This document shows positions 1-7,171 of a DNA stretch of 37,972 nucleotides, piece by piece. Position numbers and translations under genes: made by a program. A model generated the notes under the pieces. That model was not told the DNA's origin. It saw nothing but the letters and a program-made list of their open reading frames with translations, and did not search any database. The stretch's first letter is position 1, and every line of letters starts with the position of its first letter. The DNA comes from Actinomycetales bacterium (lineage in GTDB: Bacteria; Actinomycetota; Actinomycetes; Actinomycetales; Dermatophilaceae): NCBI GenBank assembly GCA_012729695.1, contig JAAYCP010000003.1, positions 1-37,972 of the forward strand, in the 5' to 3' direction.

Positions 1-509
1 AGGCTCCACAGACCTCCTGGTCACCACCGGAGGGAGGCCAGGGAGGGAGCCGGGCGGAGAAAGCCCCCCTGTGAAGGGGATGCTCCTCCGCCGGGCGTCA
101 CCACCGTCAGTCGGCTGGTCGGTCGCATGGCATCGAAGCTCTGCGTTGCGGAGATTACTCGCGGGCAGACACGGCCGGGCTTCCCAGATCACTCACATCC
201 TGCTGGGACTACACAGGAGTCAGCGTTCGCAACGCGCATCGGCTCTGCACCGATCCCCGCCCGGGCATGCCTTTACCGGGGTGCTCCTGTGTTCGGGATG
301 CGCGTCTTGGGTCGGCGCACGACCGCCCCTTTGCTTACGGAGTCGGGGCCTCCGGTGTCCTCTCGACGGCGAGGATTGCTACGCCGGTTCCCCCTATCCG
401 GAAGGGCCTATTCAGTTGTTCGCCAAGGCTTTGCGTGGACCTCGGGGGCTGCTTGACGCGCGAGGCGTGACGAGCCGTGGCGAAGAGTGACTGAGCGGAG
501 GAGTTAGTG
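1..509. other. Stretch without a supported gene
   Basis: Three overlapping plus-strand reading frames cross this stretch, but none has a ribosome-binding site, a recognisable domain or conserved-looking composition, and they contradict one another. No tRNA, known structured RNA or transposase remnant was recognised. It lies inside the mobile element, downstream of the excisionase-like gene. Confidence 0.5.
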
Positions 510-546
510 TCGCGTCCTGCTGTTGAGGGGCCCTCAGGTGACGCGA
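510..546. other. Nested inverted repeat next to the terminator
   Basis: TCGCGTC (510-516) pairs with GACGCGA (540-546), and inside it TGAGGG (524-529) pairs with CCCTCA (531-536). It touches the strong hairpin at 545-579, so the two stems compete for a few bases. It could belong to the 3' end of a leftward transcript or to an unseen element function. Only the pairing is seen. Confidence 0.4.
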
Positions 547-579
547 GAGGGGCCGGATCGCAGTGATCCGGCCCCTCTC
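545..579 (-). terminator. Perfect 15-bp hairpin after the excisionase-like gene
   Basis: Arms at 545-559 and 565-579 are perfectly complementary over 15 bp around the 5-nt loop GCAGT. It starts 18 bp beyond the stop codon of the minus-strand HTH gene. There is no T-run, which is common for actinobacterial terminators. It could act in both directions. Confidence 0.75.
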
Positions 580-597
580 ATGTCTGCCCGCAATGGG

Positions 598-921
598 TCA
601 GTAGTCGCGGTGCTGCAGCGGCCTGCGCGCGGGCCGGAAACTCTCGGCCTTCAGGCGCTCGATCTCGCTGGCAGGGATGAGAACCCTGCGACCGATCTTG
701 TTGTAGGCGAGCCGACCGGTGCGACGCAGCTGCTGCACCATCGTCTCGGGGAGGTGGGCCCGCGCCGCGAACTCCTTGGTCGAGAGAAGTTCGTTCTCGG
801 CAGTGTTCTTCACCGTCGGGCGGTCGCGGTGGCGCCGTGGTTCAGGGCGAACCTGGTTGCGGCGGCAACAACAACAGCCGGACGAGTCGTCGGGATGGGA
901 CGGGGTTGCGATGTTGATCAT
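598..921 (-). CDS. Excisionase-family helix-turn-helix protein
   Basis: A 107-residue protein whose C-terminal half (about residues 45-95) is an excisionase/MerR-type winged helix: LLSTKEFAARAHLPETMVQQ, then LRRTGRLAYNKIGRRVLI. Such proteins bend DNA at the attachment site and steer the integrase toward excision, or act as small regulators. It follows the integrase on the same strand, which supports a recombination directionality factor. The ATG start at 921 has a good Shine-Dalgarno (AAGGAG). The first 40 residues are Arg-rich and contain four consecutive Cys encoded by TGT/TGC repeats, which is unusual. A GTG at 813 would remove this tail but has no ribosome site. The SD lies in a small palindrome (927-940). 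Function within the family is inferred. Confidence 0.8.
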   Translation of the reverse strand: MINIATPSHPDDSSGCCCCRRNQVRPEPRRHRDRPTVKNTAENELLSTKEFAARAHLPETMVQQLRRTGRLAYNKIGRRVLIPASEIERLKAESFRPARRPLQHRDY

Positions 922-987
922 CGCGTCTCCTTAAGGGGAGGCGCCCGGTTCAGCCGGGACTGCTGACCTCTGCCTTTCTTGGCATCG

Positions 988-1006
988 GCGGGTGTAGTAC
1001 ACCCGC
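988..1006. promoter_or_regulatory. 19-bp palindrome between integrase and excisionase genes
   Basis: GCGGGTGTA and TACACCCGC form perfect 9-bp arms around a single G. It is about 67-85 bp upstream of the excisionase-like start codon and about 50 bp past the integrase stop, in the only sizeable gap of the pair. The length and symmetry fit an operator for an element-encoded repressor. No matching regulator is in the window. Confidence 0.5.
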
Positions 1007-1055
1007 GGCGTTCGCTTGTGTCGCGCGGTGCCGCCCCCGGGAAGGGTGAGCCTGA

Positions 1056-2387
1056 TCACACAGCTAGAGAGCCTCCCCGCTCGGGGGCAAACGTGTCCAG
1101 CCTCTCTGCCAAGATCCGGTCAGCATCGTCGCGGGCATGCTGGTAGATCAGCGCTGCGCGAGGCGTCGAGTGGCCCAGTCGGCGCATCAGCTGGGCTATG
1201 CCCGCTCCTTGTTCAGATGCCCACGTCGCCCCGGTGTGCCGTAGGTCGTGGAAGTGCACGTCTTTCAGCCCGATCCTGTCGGCGGTGCGCCGGAACATGG
1301 CCGAGCGGTTGCTGGAGCGCAGCGGCGTGCCATTCCTCGTCCCGAATACGAGGGCCTCGGCTCCAGGAGACGTGTGCTGCTCCATGTGGGCCGCGAGGAG
1401 CGCCCTGACGTGCTCGGGCAGGTGGACCTTGCGGTAACCGGCGGCGGACTTGGGCGGCCCGACGTGGACTGCGCCGGCCGAGCCACGCTTGAGAGCTTGA
1501 CGGACATCGACAGTGCCGGAAGCCAGGTCCACGTGCTTTCGCTGCAGGGCGAAGATCTCACCGGCGCGCAACCCGCTGAAGGTCGCCAGGTAGATGCTCG
1601 CGCGGTAACGGGATGGCATCCCGTCCGCAAGTGCCTCGACCTGATCCACGTTGAGCACGGGCCGGCGGGCGTGCCTGACGGTGCCCGCCCCGGACTGCGT
1701 GCAGGGTGTTCTGCTGATCCTGCCCTCGTCGACGGCAGTGCGGAAGACTGCGCTGAGGAGGCGGTACGCCTGCGCGGACTGCGTCTGTCCTGCACCCTCG
1801 ATCTGGAGAGGAGGCAGGCCGGGGCTTCCTTGGCTGACCCAATCTTCCCGCAGTCGGGCGGGGAGACGGCCCGTCTCCGCGACGGGATAGCCGTTGGCCC
1901 GCGCCCAGTCGCGAAGGAGCTTCGTCTCGCGGGTGGAACCTGGGGTGACCGTCTGCTTCGCGATTGCACCAGCGGCTGAAACCGCTCGCACCCAGTGCGT
2001 CCAGGCGCTGACATGGCTCGGCGAGATTTGCCGGAGACTCATCTCGCCAAGCCGCGGGTTGGTCACGGTGACGCTGTCAGCGGTTGTGGTCTCGACGATG
2101 AACCGCCTGATGATGTCCGCGTAGAGGACTCGCGTCGATGGAGAGAGGTCGGGTCGGCGGTCGAGCCACTCTCGTGTGTACTGCGATAGAGAGACGTTTC
2201 CCTGGGAAGGGTCGATCCAGCCGTCGCGAGCAACTGTCGCCTGCTGGGTGGCCAGCCAGTCGCTGGCCTCACGGCGCGAGGCGAAGGTCCGCGGCGCGAG
2301 GATCTGGGCGTCATTGAGCGAGTAGCGGGCCTGGAAACGGCCCGAAGGTAGTAGGCGAATGCTGCCGAAGTCACGTTTGCGTGCCAC
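1056..2387 (-). CDS. int: Tyrosine integrase with an inserted Lsr2-like segment
   Basis: A 443-residue site-specific recombinase that should integrate and excise the element at the neighbouring tRNA-Gly gene. Residues 1-60 look like an arm-binding domain. A SAM-like core-binding domain begins near 64. The catalytic domain (about 245-430) has R274 (SGLRAGEI), beta-hairpin K313, H380-x-x-R383 (HDLRHT), H406 and nucleophile Y415. Between two helices of the core-binding domain, about residues 151-188, sits a segment reading RDWARANGYPVAETGRLPA. This matches the C-terminal DNA-binding domain of the nucleoid protein Lsr2, with TGR in place of the usual RGR. The start is GTG at 2387, preceded by AGGAG within a hairpin. 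Length is normal for actinobacterial integrases except for the insertion. Confidence 0.93.
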   Translation of the reverse strand: MARKRDFGSIRLLPSGRFQARYSLNDAQILAPRTFASRREASDWLATQQATVARDGWIDPSQGNVSLSQYTREWLDRRPDLSPSTRVLYADIIRRFIVETTTADSVTVTNPRLGEMSLRQISPSHVSAWTHWVRAVSAAGAIAKQTVTPGSTRETKLLRDWARANGYPVAETGRLPARLREDWVSQGSPGLPPLQIEGAGQTQSAQAYRLLSAVFRTAVDEGRISRTPCTQSGAGTVRHARRPVLNVDQVEALADGMPSRYRASIYLATFSGLRAGEIFALQRKHVDLASGTVDVRQALKRGSAGAVHVGPPKSAAGYRKVHLPEHVRALLAAHMEQHTSPGAEALVFGTRNGTPLRSSNRSAMFRRTADRIGLKDVHFHDLRHTGATWASEQGAGIAQLMRRLGHSTPRAALIYQHARDDADRILAERLDTFAPERGGSLAV

Positions 2388-2394
2388 GGGTGCT

Positions 2395-2429
2395 CCTCAT
2401 GTATGGGTCTGACTGACCCGCACATGAGG
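2395..2429 (-). promoter_or_regulatory. Hairpin overlapping the integrase ribosome-binding site
   Basis: CCTCATGT (2395-2402) pairs with ACATGAGG (2422-2429), and GGGTC (2405-2409) pairs with GACCC (2415-2419) around a 5-nt loop. In the integrase mRNA the stem contains GAGG of the Shine-Dalgarno, whose remaining bases lie just outside, 7 nt before the GTG start. It could restrict integrase translation, or serve at DNA level as an operator. Confidence 0.55.
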
Positions 2430-2480
2430 CACGATCTGGCACGTTAACGTCGCGTGCTCCACTCCTGGGCACCTCGCAAC

Positions 2481-2510
2481 GAGGCGAAAACCGCCTCTGA
2501 CCTGCGGTTT
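2481..2510 (-). terminator. Competing hairpins just downstream of tRNA-Gly
   Basis: AAACCGC (2488-2494) pairs with GCGGTTT (2504-2510). Alternatively GAGGCG (2481-2486) pairs with CGCCTC (2492-2497). In the tRNA transcript the first hairpin comes 6 nt after CCA and ends in TTTT, so it can act as the tRNA terminator. Since the element joins at the tRNA 3' end, this terminator may be supplied by the element. Confidence 0.5.
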
Positions 2511-2515
2511 CGTAG

Positions 2516-2589
2516 TGGAGCCGGTGACGGGAATCGAACCCGCGTATCCAGCTTGGGAAGCTGGCGCTCTACCATTGAGCTACACCGGC
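2516..2589 (-). tRNA. tRNA-Gly(CCC)
   Basis: A 74-nt cloverleaf: acceptor GCCGGTG pairs with CACCGGC, the D-arm has AGCTCAATGGTAGAGC, the anticodon stem CCAGC/GCTGG encloses loop TTCCCAA (anticodon CCC, reading GGG), and the T-arm contains GGTTCGATTCC. The CCA end is encoded. It is the attachment site of the integrase element, whose DNA begins at its 3' end. Because the 3' half of the tRNA is usually the att core, the present 3' end may come from the element. Confidence 0.97.
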
Positions 2590-2617
2590 GTGCCGCCCTC
2601 GAGATGACGGCCTCGGC

Positions 2618-2623
2618 AGTCTA
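2618..2623 (-). promoter_or_regulatory. Putative -10 box of tRNA-Gly
   Basis: TAGACT on the minus strand lies 28 nt before the mature tRNA 5' end and matches the TAGnnT boxes seen at other genes here. It predicts a leader of about 20 nt removed by RNase P. No clear -35 is seen. Confidence 0.45.
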
Positions 2624-2660
2624 ACCCACGGCTGCGGGCTGATGCGGACGCCCATCCGGT

Positions 2661-2666
2661 TAGGCT
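2661..2666 (+). promoter_or_regulatory. Leaderless promoter -10 of dcd
   Basis: TAGGCT followed by exactly 6 nt and the GTG start at 2673. There is no Shine-Dalgarno. The spacing places the transcription start at the start codon. Confidence 0.6.
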
Positions 2667-2672
2667 GACGCC

Positions 2673-3248
2673 GTGCTGCTCTCCGACCGCGACATCCGCT
2701 CCGAGATCGACAACGGCCGGGTCACGCTGGACCCCTGGGACCCGTCGATGATCCAGCCGAGCAGTGTCGATGTGCGCCTCGACAAGTACTTCCGGCTGTT
2801 CGACAACCACAAGTACCCCTACATCGACCCAGCCGAGGCCCAGCCCGACCTCACCCGCCTCGTCGAGGTGGACCCGAACGAGGGCTTCGTGCTCCACCCG
2901 GGCGAGTTCGTCCTCGCCAGCACGCTGGAGACGGTCAGCCTGCCCGACGACCTGGCTGCCCGCGTCGAGGGCAAGTCGAGCCTCGGCCGGCTCGGCCTCC
3001 TGACGCACGCGACGGCCGGCTTCGTCGATCCGGGCTTCAGCGGCCACGTCACCCTCGAGCTCTCCAACGTCGCGACGCTGCCGATCATGCTCTGGCCGGG
3101 CATGAAGATCGGGCAGCTGGCGTTCTTCCGGCTCTCCTCGCCGACCGAGAATCCCTACGGCTCGCAGAAGTACGGCTCGCACTACCAGGGCCAGCGCGGT
3201 CCGACAGCGAGCCGCTCGCACGAGAACTTCCACCGCACCGACGTCTGA
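2673..3248 (+). CDS. dcd: dCTP deaminase (probably bifunctional, dUMP-forming)
   Basis: A cytosolic enzyme of pyrimidine deoxynucleotide synthesis that deaminates dCTP. In mycobacteria and relatives the same protein also hydrolyses the dUTP formed, giving dUMP for thymidylate synthesis. The 191-residue length equals that of the mycobacterial enzyme. Visible family motifs are QPSSVDVRL near residue 30, [10 protein letters not shown] near 105, the catalytic-loop region [14 protein letters not shown] near 115-130 with its Glu in TLELSN, and [12 protein letters not shown]. The GTG start at 2673 is fixed by the leaderless promoter. It stands divergent to tRNA-Gly and is followed by cutA after 32 bp. 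That it is bifunctional is inferred from the phylum. Confidence 0.95.
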   Translation: MLLSDRDIRSEIDNGRVTLDPWDPSMIQPSSVDVRLDKYFRLFDNHKYPYIDPAEAQPDLTRLVEVDPNEGFVLHPGEFVLASTLETVSLPDDLAARVEGKSSLGRLGLLTHATAGFVDPGFSGHVTLELSNVATLPIMLWPGMKIGQLAFFRLSSPTENPYGSQKYGSHYQGQRGPTASRSHENFHRTDV

Positions 3249-3280
3249 GGCGCGCCGTTTCAACCGATCGACCAGCGACC

Positions 3281-3598
3281 ATGTCCCTCATCGAGATCCG
3301 CATCACCGCACCCGACTCCGAGGTCGCGGACACCATCGCCCGCACCCTCGTCGAGGAGCGCCTGGCGGCCTGCGTCCAGCAGCTGCCGGCCATCACCTCG
3401 ACCTACCGTTGGGAGGGAGAGATCGAGCGGGCGACCGAGATCCTCCTGCTCGCCAAGTCGACGGCAGAGGCCTTCGAGCAGGTATGCGCCCGGGTCACCT
3501 CCCTGCACCCCTACGAGGTGCCCGAGATCCTGGCCGTGCCGATCGAGAAGGCGCTCGGCGCATACGGGACCTGGGTCGAGGAATCCGTGCGTGACTGA
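3281..3598 (+). CDS. cutA: CutA-family divalent-cation tolerance protein
   Basis: A 105-residue ferredoxin-like-fold protein. CutA forms very stable trimers and has been linked to copper tolerance, but its biochemical role is uncertain. Family features are the ITAPD start, LVEERLAACVQQLP near residues 25-38, STYRWEGEIERATEILLLAK near 41-60, and the C-terminal LHPYEVPEILAVPI. Full length. ATG start; no strong ribosome site is visible. Its last codons overlap the start of the amidase gene by 8 bp, so the two are probably co-transcribed with dcd, though no shared function is evident. Confidence 0.93.
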   Translation: MSLIEIRITAPDSEVADTIARTLVEERLAACVQQLPAITSTYRWEGEIERATEILLLAKSTAEAFEQVCARVTSLHPYEVPEILAVPIEKALGAYGTWVEESVRD

Positions 3599-5024
3599 GC
3601 AGACCGGAGTGGTCCACGCGTTCAGGGACGACGCCCTGGGTGAGGACGATGCAACTGGATTGGCTCTCCGGCTGAGCGCCGGCGAGGTGTCGGCGGTCGA
3701 GCTCGTCGAGGCTGCGATCGCCCGGCTGGAGCGGGTGGACCCGCGGCTGAGCGCCATCGCCTATGCGGACTTCGACGGGGCGCTCCGTCGGGCTCGCAGC
3801 CTCGACAAGCCGAGGGGTGCCCTCGGCGGAGTGCCTGCCCTGGCCAAGGAGACCATCCCGGTCAAGGGCATGCCGATGGCAATGGGCTCGAAGGCGATGC
3901 CTGCCCACGCCCAGGCCAAGGACGGCGACTTCACCCGACAGCTCCTCGACACCGGGATCGTCCTGCTCGGCACGACGCAGATGCCGGAGTTCGGCTGGAC
4001 CGCGTCGACCGAGCGGGTGGGCGGGGACGTGACCCGCAACCCGTGGAACCCGGAGTACTCGGCAGGCGGGAGCAGTGGCGGAAGCGCGGCCCTCGTCGCC
4101 GCCGGGGCCATTCCCATCGCGCACGGCAATGACGGCGGTGGCTCGATCCGCATCCCCGCGGCGGCCTGCGGACTCATCGGCCTGAAGCCGAGCCGTGGCC
4201 GACTGCGTGCCGACGCCAGCGACGAGGACCTGCCTGTCCGCATCGTCGCCGACGGGGTCCTCACCCGGTCGGTGCGCGACACGGCCAGGTTCTTCGAGGC
4301 CGCCGAGCTCAGCTATCGCAACCCCGCGCTGCCACCCATCGGCAGGGTTCAGGGTCCGCCGGAGCGCCGACTACGGATCGGTGTGGCCATCGACAGTCCG
4401 CTCGCACCCCCCACCGACGCGCCCACCCGTGCGGCAGTGGAGCGCGTCGCCCAGCTCCTCGCCGGACTCGGCCACCACGTCGCCGACCACGACCTCGGCA
4501 TGCCGCGCTCCTTCAAGCGTGACTTCGAGGACTACTGGTCGTTCCTCGCCCTGGGCGTCCGGGTCGGTGGACGCCGGCTCTACGGTCCCGCCTTCGACCG
4601 CAACGCCCTCGATCCGCTCACCATCGGGCTGAGCAAGCGGGCGGCGCGACGCATACCCAGGATGCCGATCGCCATCGCCCGGCTGCGGGCCTCGAGCCGC
4701 GCCTACGAGAGGTCCTTCGGTGACGTCGACCTCGTCCTCTCACCCGTGGTCTGCCACACCACTCCTCGGATCGGGCACCTGTCCGCGGACCAGCCGTTCG
4801 ACGACCACTTCAGCCGGCTCGTCGAGTACACCGGCTTCACGCCGTGGCACAACGCCACCGGTGCACCCGCGATCTCGGTCCCGGCCGGCCAGACCGACGA
4901 CGGGCTGCCCATCGGCGTGATGCTCTCGGCACCCATCGGCGAGGAGCGCCGACTGCTCGAGATCGCCTACGAGCTGGAGGAGTCCGCGCCGTTCCCGCGG
5001 ATCCAGGACCTCGTCCGCCGCTGA
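3591..5024 (+). CDS. Amidase-signature family enzyme
   Basis: A 477-residue amidase of the Ser-cisSer-Lys type that hydrolyses carboxylic amides; the substrate cannot be told. The catalytic Lys lies in GVPALAKETIPV (about residue 85). The Gly/Ser-rich signature AGGSSGGSAALVAAG carries the cis-Ser, and the nucleophile Ser follows in GNDGGGSIRIPAAACGLIGL. The C-terminal TGFTPWHNATGAPAISVPAG is also typical. It is not GatA: no gatB or gatC is adjacent and the sequence is of the stand-alone type. The GTG start at 3591 lies inside cutA (8-bp overlap), indicating translational coupling. It ends 6 bp from the convergent nadE. Confidence 0.92.
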   Translation: MTEQTGVVHAFRDDALGEDDATGLALRLSAGEVSAVELVEAAIARLERVDPRLSAIAYADFDGALRRARSLDKPRGALGGVPALAKETIPVKGMPMAMGSKAMPAHAQAKDGDFTRQLLDTGIVLLGTTQMPEFGWTASTERVGGDVTRNPWNPEYSAGGSSGGSAALVAAGAIPIAHGNDGGGSIRIPAAACGLIGLKPSRGRLRADASDEDLPVRIVADGVLTRSVRDTARFFEAAELSYRNPALPPIGRVQGPPERRLRIGVAIDSPLAPPTDAPTRAAVERVAQLLAGLGHHVADHDLGMPRSFKRDFEDYWSFLALGVRVGGRRLYGPAFDRNALDPLTIGLSKRAARRIPRMPIAIARLRASSRAYERSFGDVDLVLSPVVCHTTPRIGHLSADQPFDDHFSRLVEYTGFTPWHNATGAPAISVPAGQTDDGLPIGVMLSAPIGEERRLLEIAYELEESAPFPRIQDLVRR

Positions 5025-5030
5025 CCTGAC

Positions 5031-7088
5031 TCAGGCCTCCGGGACGTTCGCCTCCAGCTCGGCGAGCCACGCCGTGGCCGACGCGTCCGAGGGCATCCGC
5101 CAGTCACCACGCGGGGAAAGGGAGCCGCCCGCGACGACCTTGGGCCCGTTCGGGAGCGCCGACCGCTTGAACTGGTTGGCGAAGAAGCGCCGGAGGAAGA
5201 CCTGCAACCAGGACCTGATCGTCGCGAGATCGTATGCGGTGTGGTCCTTCTCGGGGTATCCCGGCGGCCACTCGCCGACCGATGCGTCACGCCACGCGTG
5301 CCAGGCGAGGAAGGCGATCTTGCTCGGCCGGTACCCCCTGCGCAGGACGTGGTAGAGGCTGAAGTCGTGCAGCGCATACGGACCGATCGAGGCCTGGGTC
5401 GACTGGGGTGTCTCCCCGTCCGCGGTCGGGATCAGCTCGGGTGAGATCTCGGTGTCGAGGACCGACTGCAGGGTCTCGTTGACGCCCTCCTCGGGGAACT
5501 GCCCGGAGGAGATGACCCAGCGGATGAGGTGCTGGATCAATGTCTTCGGCACGCCTGCATTCACGCCGTAGTGGCTCATGTGGTCGCCCACGCCGTACGT
5601 GCACCAGCCGAGCGCCAGCTCGGACAGGTCACCGGTGCCGAGGACGATGCCGCCGTGGTGGTTCGCCGCGCGGAAGAGGAAGTCGGTCCGGATGCCGGCC
5701 TGGACGTTCTCGTAGGTCACGTCATAGACGGGCTCGCCGTCCCCGGCGGGGTGCCGCAGGTCCTTGAGGAGCTGGGTCGCGAGCGGCATGATCGGCACCT
5801 CCTCGAAGGTGCAGCCGAGCGCCCGGGCGAGCCGGTAGGCGTTGGACTTGGTGTGGTCCGAGGTCGCGAAGCCGGGCAGGGTGAAGGCGAGTATGTGCGT
5901 GCGCGGCAGCCCCAGCCGGTCGCAGGCCTTCGCGGCGACGATGAGGGCGTGGGTGGAGTCCAGACCGCCGGAGACCCCGATGACGATCTTCGGCATCCCG
6001 ATCGCCCGCATCCGCTGCTCGAGGCCGTGGACCTGGATGTTGTAACCCTCGTAGCAGTCGAGCGCGAGCCGCTCGGGGTCGTCGGGCACGAAGGGGAAGC
6101 GGTCGACGTAGCGTCGGAGGCCGAGGTCTTCGCGCGGCGGGTCGAGCCGGATCTCGAGGACACGGTATGCGCTGCTCGCCTGGTCGCGGCTGTCGGCGAA
6201 GGTGCCCTGCCGGATCCGCTCCTGCCGGATCCGGTCCAGGTCGACGTCGACGACCGTGCGCTGAGCGGTCTCGGGGAAGCGGGCCGACTCCCCGAGCAGG
6301 TCACCGAGCTCGTAGACCATCGTCATGCCGTCCCACGACAGGTCGGTCGTCGACTCGCCCGCCATGGCGGCCGCATACAGGTAGGCGGCGTTGCAGCGGG
6401 CACTCGCCGAGCGCGCCATGAGGTGCCGGTCCTCGGCCCGGCCGATCGTGATGGGTGAGGCGGAGAGGTTGAGCAGGACGGTCGCCCCCGCGAGGGCTGC
6501 CCTGTGACTGGGAGGCGCGGGGGTCCACATGTCCTCGCAGACCTCGACATGGAGGGTGAGGCCGTCGACGTCCACCGCCTCGATGAGCAGGTCGGGGCCG
6601 AAGCAGATGTCGCCGTCGCCGTCCGCGCCGGGCCAGTGCGGCCGGTGGAGGAACTGCCCCGCCGTGTCGGCGCCGGAGGCGAACCACCGGGCCTCGTAGA
6701 ACTCGCGGTAGGTCGGCAGGAAGGACTTCGGCGCGACCCCGATGACCTCGCCCCGGTGGATCGCGACCCCGCAGTTGTAGAGCCGACCTTCGTGCGCGAG
6801 CGGCGCACCGACGACGATGACCGGGAGGAGGTCGGCGCTCGCCTCGGCGATCGAGACGACCGCTGCATCAACGGCGTCGAGAAGGACGTCCTGGAGGAAC
6901 AGGTCCTCGATCGAGTAGCCGGACAGCGACAGCTCCGGGAAGAGCGCCACGGCTACCCCGTCGTCGTGGCAGGCGCGGACCTGCTCGAGGATCCGGGCGG
7001 CATTCGTCGCCGGGTCCGCGATCGAGACCGGAACGGTGCAGGCCGCGACCCGCGCGAACCCCTGGTCGTAGATGGCGTCGAACCTCAC
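5031..7088 (-). CDS. nadE: Glutamine-dependent NAD+ synthetase
   Basis: A 685-residue two-domain enzyme making NAD from nicotinate adenine dinucleotide, ATP and glutamine in the cytosol. The N-terminal nitrilase-type glutaminase has E52 (FPELSLSGY), K121 (APKSFLP) and C184 (VEVCEDMW). E52 and K121 coincide with the numbering I recall for the M. tuberculosis enzyme, which supports the GTG start at 7088. The C-terminal synthetase has the PP-loop GVSGGLDSTHAL and the late GTGDLSELALGW motif. An upstream in-frame extension to 7178 is rejected because a CAGACT box lies 6 nt before 7088 (leaderless) and because of the residue numbering. Ends convergent with the amidase. Confidence 0.96.
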   Translation of the reverse strand: MRFDAIYDQGFARVAACTVPVSIADPATNAARILEQVRACHDDGVAVALFPELSLSGYSIEDLFLQDVLLDAVDAAVVSIAEASADLLPVIVVGAPLAHEGRLYNCGVAIHRGEVIGVAPKSFLPTYREFYEARWFASGADTAGQFLHRPHWPGADGDGDICFGPDLLIEAVDVDGLTLHVEVCEDMWTPAPPSHRAALAGATVLLNLSASPITIGRAEDRHLMARSASARCNAAYLYAAAMAGESTTDLSWDGMTMVYELGDLLGESARFPETAQRTVVDVDLDRIRQERIRQGTFADSRDQASSAYRVLEIRLDPPREDLGLRRYVDRFPFVPDDPERLALDCYEGYNIQVHGLEQRMRAIGMPKIVIGVSGGLDSTHALIVAAKACDRLGLPRTHILAFTLPGFATSDHTKSNAYRLARALGCTFEEVPIMPLATQLLKDLRHPAGDGEPVYDVTYENVQAGIRTDFLFRAANHHGGIVLGTGDLSELALGWCTYGVGDHMSHYGVNAGVPKTLIQHLIRWVISSGQFPEEGVNETLQSVLDTEISPELIPTADGETPQSTQASIGPYALHDFSLYHVLRRGYRPSKIAFLAWHAWRDASVGEWPPGYPEKDHTAYDLATIRSWLQVFLRRFFANQFKRSALPNGPKVVAGGSLSPRGDWRMPSDASATAWLAELEANVPEA

Positions 7089-7094
7089 GGTGGC

Positions 7095-7100
7095 AGTCTG
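7095..7100 (-). promoter_or_regulatory. Leaderless promoter -10 of nadE
   Basis: CAGACT on the minus strand, then 6 nt, then the GTG start at 7088. There is no Shine-Dalgarno. Confidence 0.5.
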
Positions 7101-7159
7101 GCACGTGCGAGGTGCCCGTCGCCGGACAGATGTGCGCGACCACCGCATACGAACGCGGC

Positions 7160-7165
7160 TAGCGT
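7160..7165 (+). promoter_or_regulatory. Leaderless promoter -10 of the LLM oxidoreductase gene
   Basis: TAGCGT, 6 nt, then ATG at 7172. It is divergent from the nadE promoter 60 bp away. Confidence 0.55.
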
Positions 7166-7171
7166 GGCGGC

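Larger units (their letters stand above)
1..2515. mobile_element. Right end of a tRNA-Gly-integrated element (partial)
   Basis: An excisionase-like gene and a tyrosine integrase, both on the minus strand, abut the 3' end of a tRNA-Gly gene. This is the usual arrangement of prophages and integrative elements that recombine into the 3' half of a tRNA. The integrase 5' end is nearest the tRNA, so the element extends left, off the window. I see no second copy of the tRNA 3' end between 1 and 2515, so the other att site is outside. The hexamer GCATAC/GTATGC, common in the rest of the window, is not found here, which fits a foreign origin. Whether it is a phage, a conjugative element or a remnant cannot be told from this end. 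Confidence 0.75.

Noticed and set aside
71..490. Plus-strand reading frames of up to 139 residues in the mobile element
   Set aside because: Three mutually overlapping frames, no ribosome site, no recognisable domain; probably chance open frames in GC-rich DNA.
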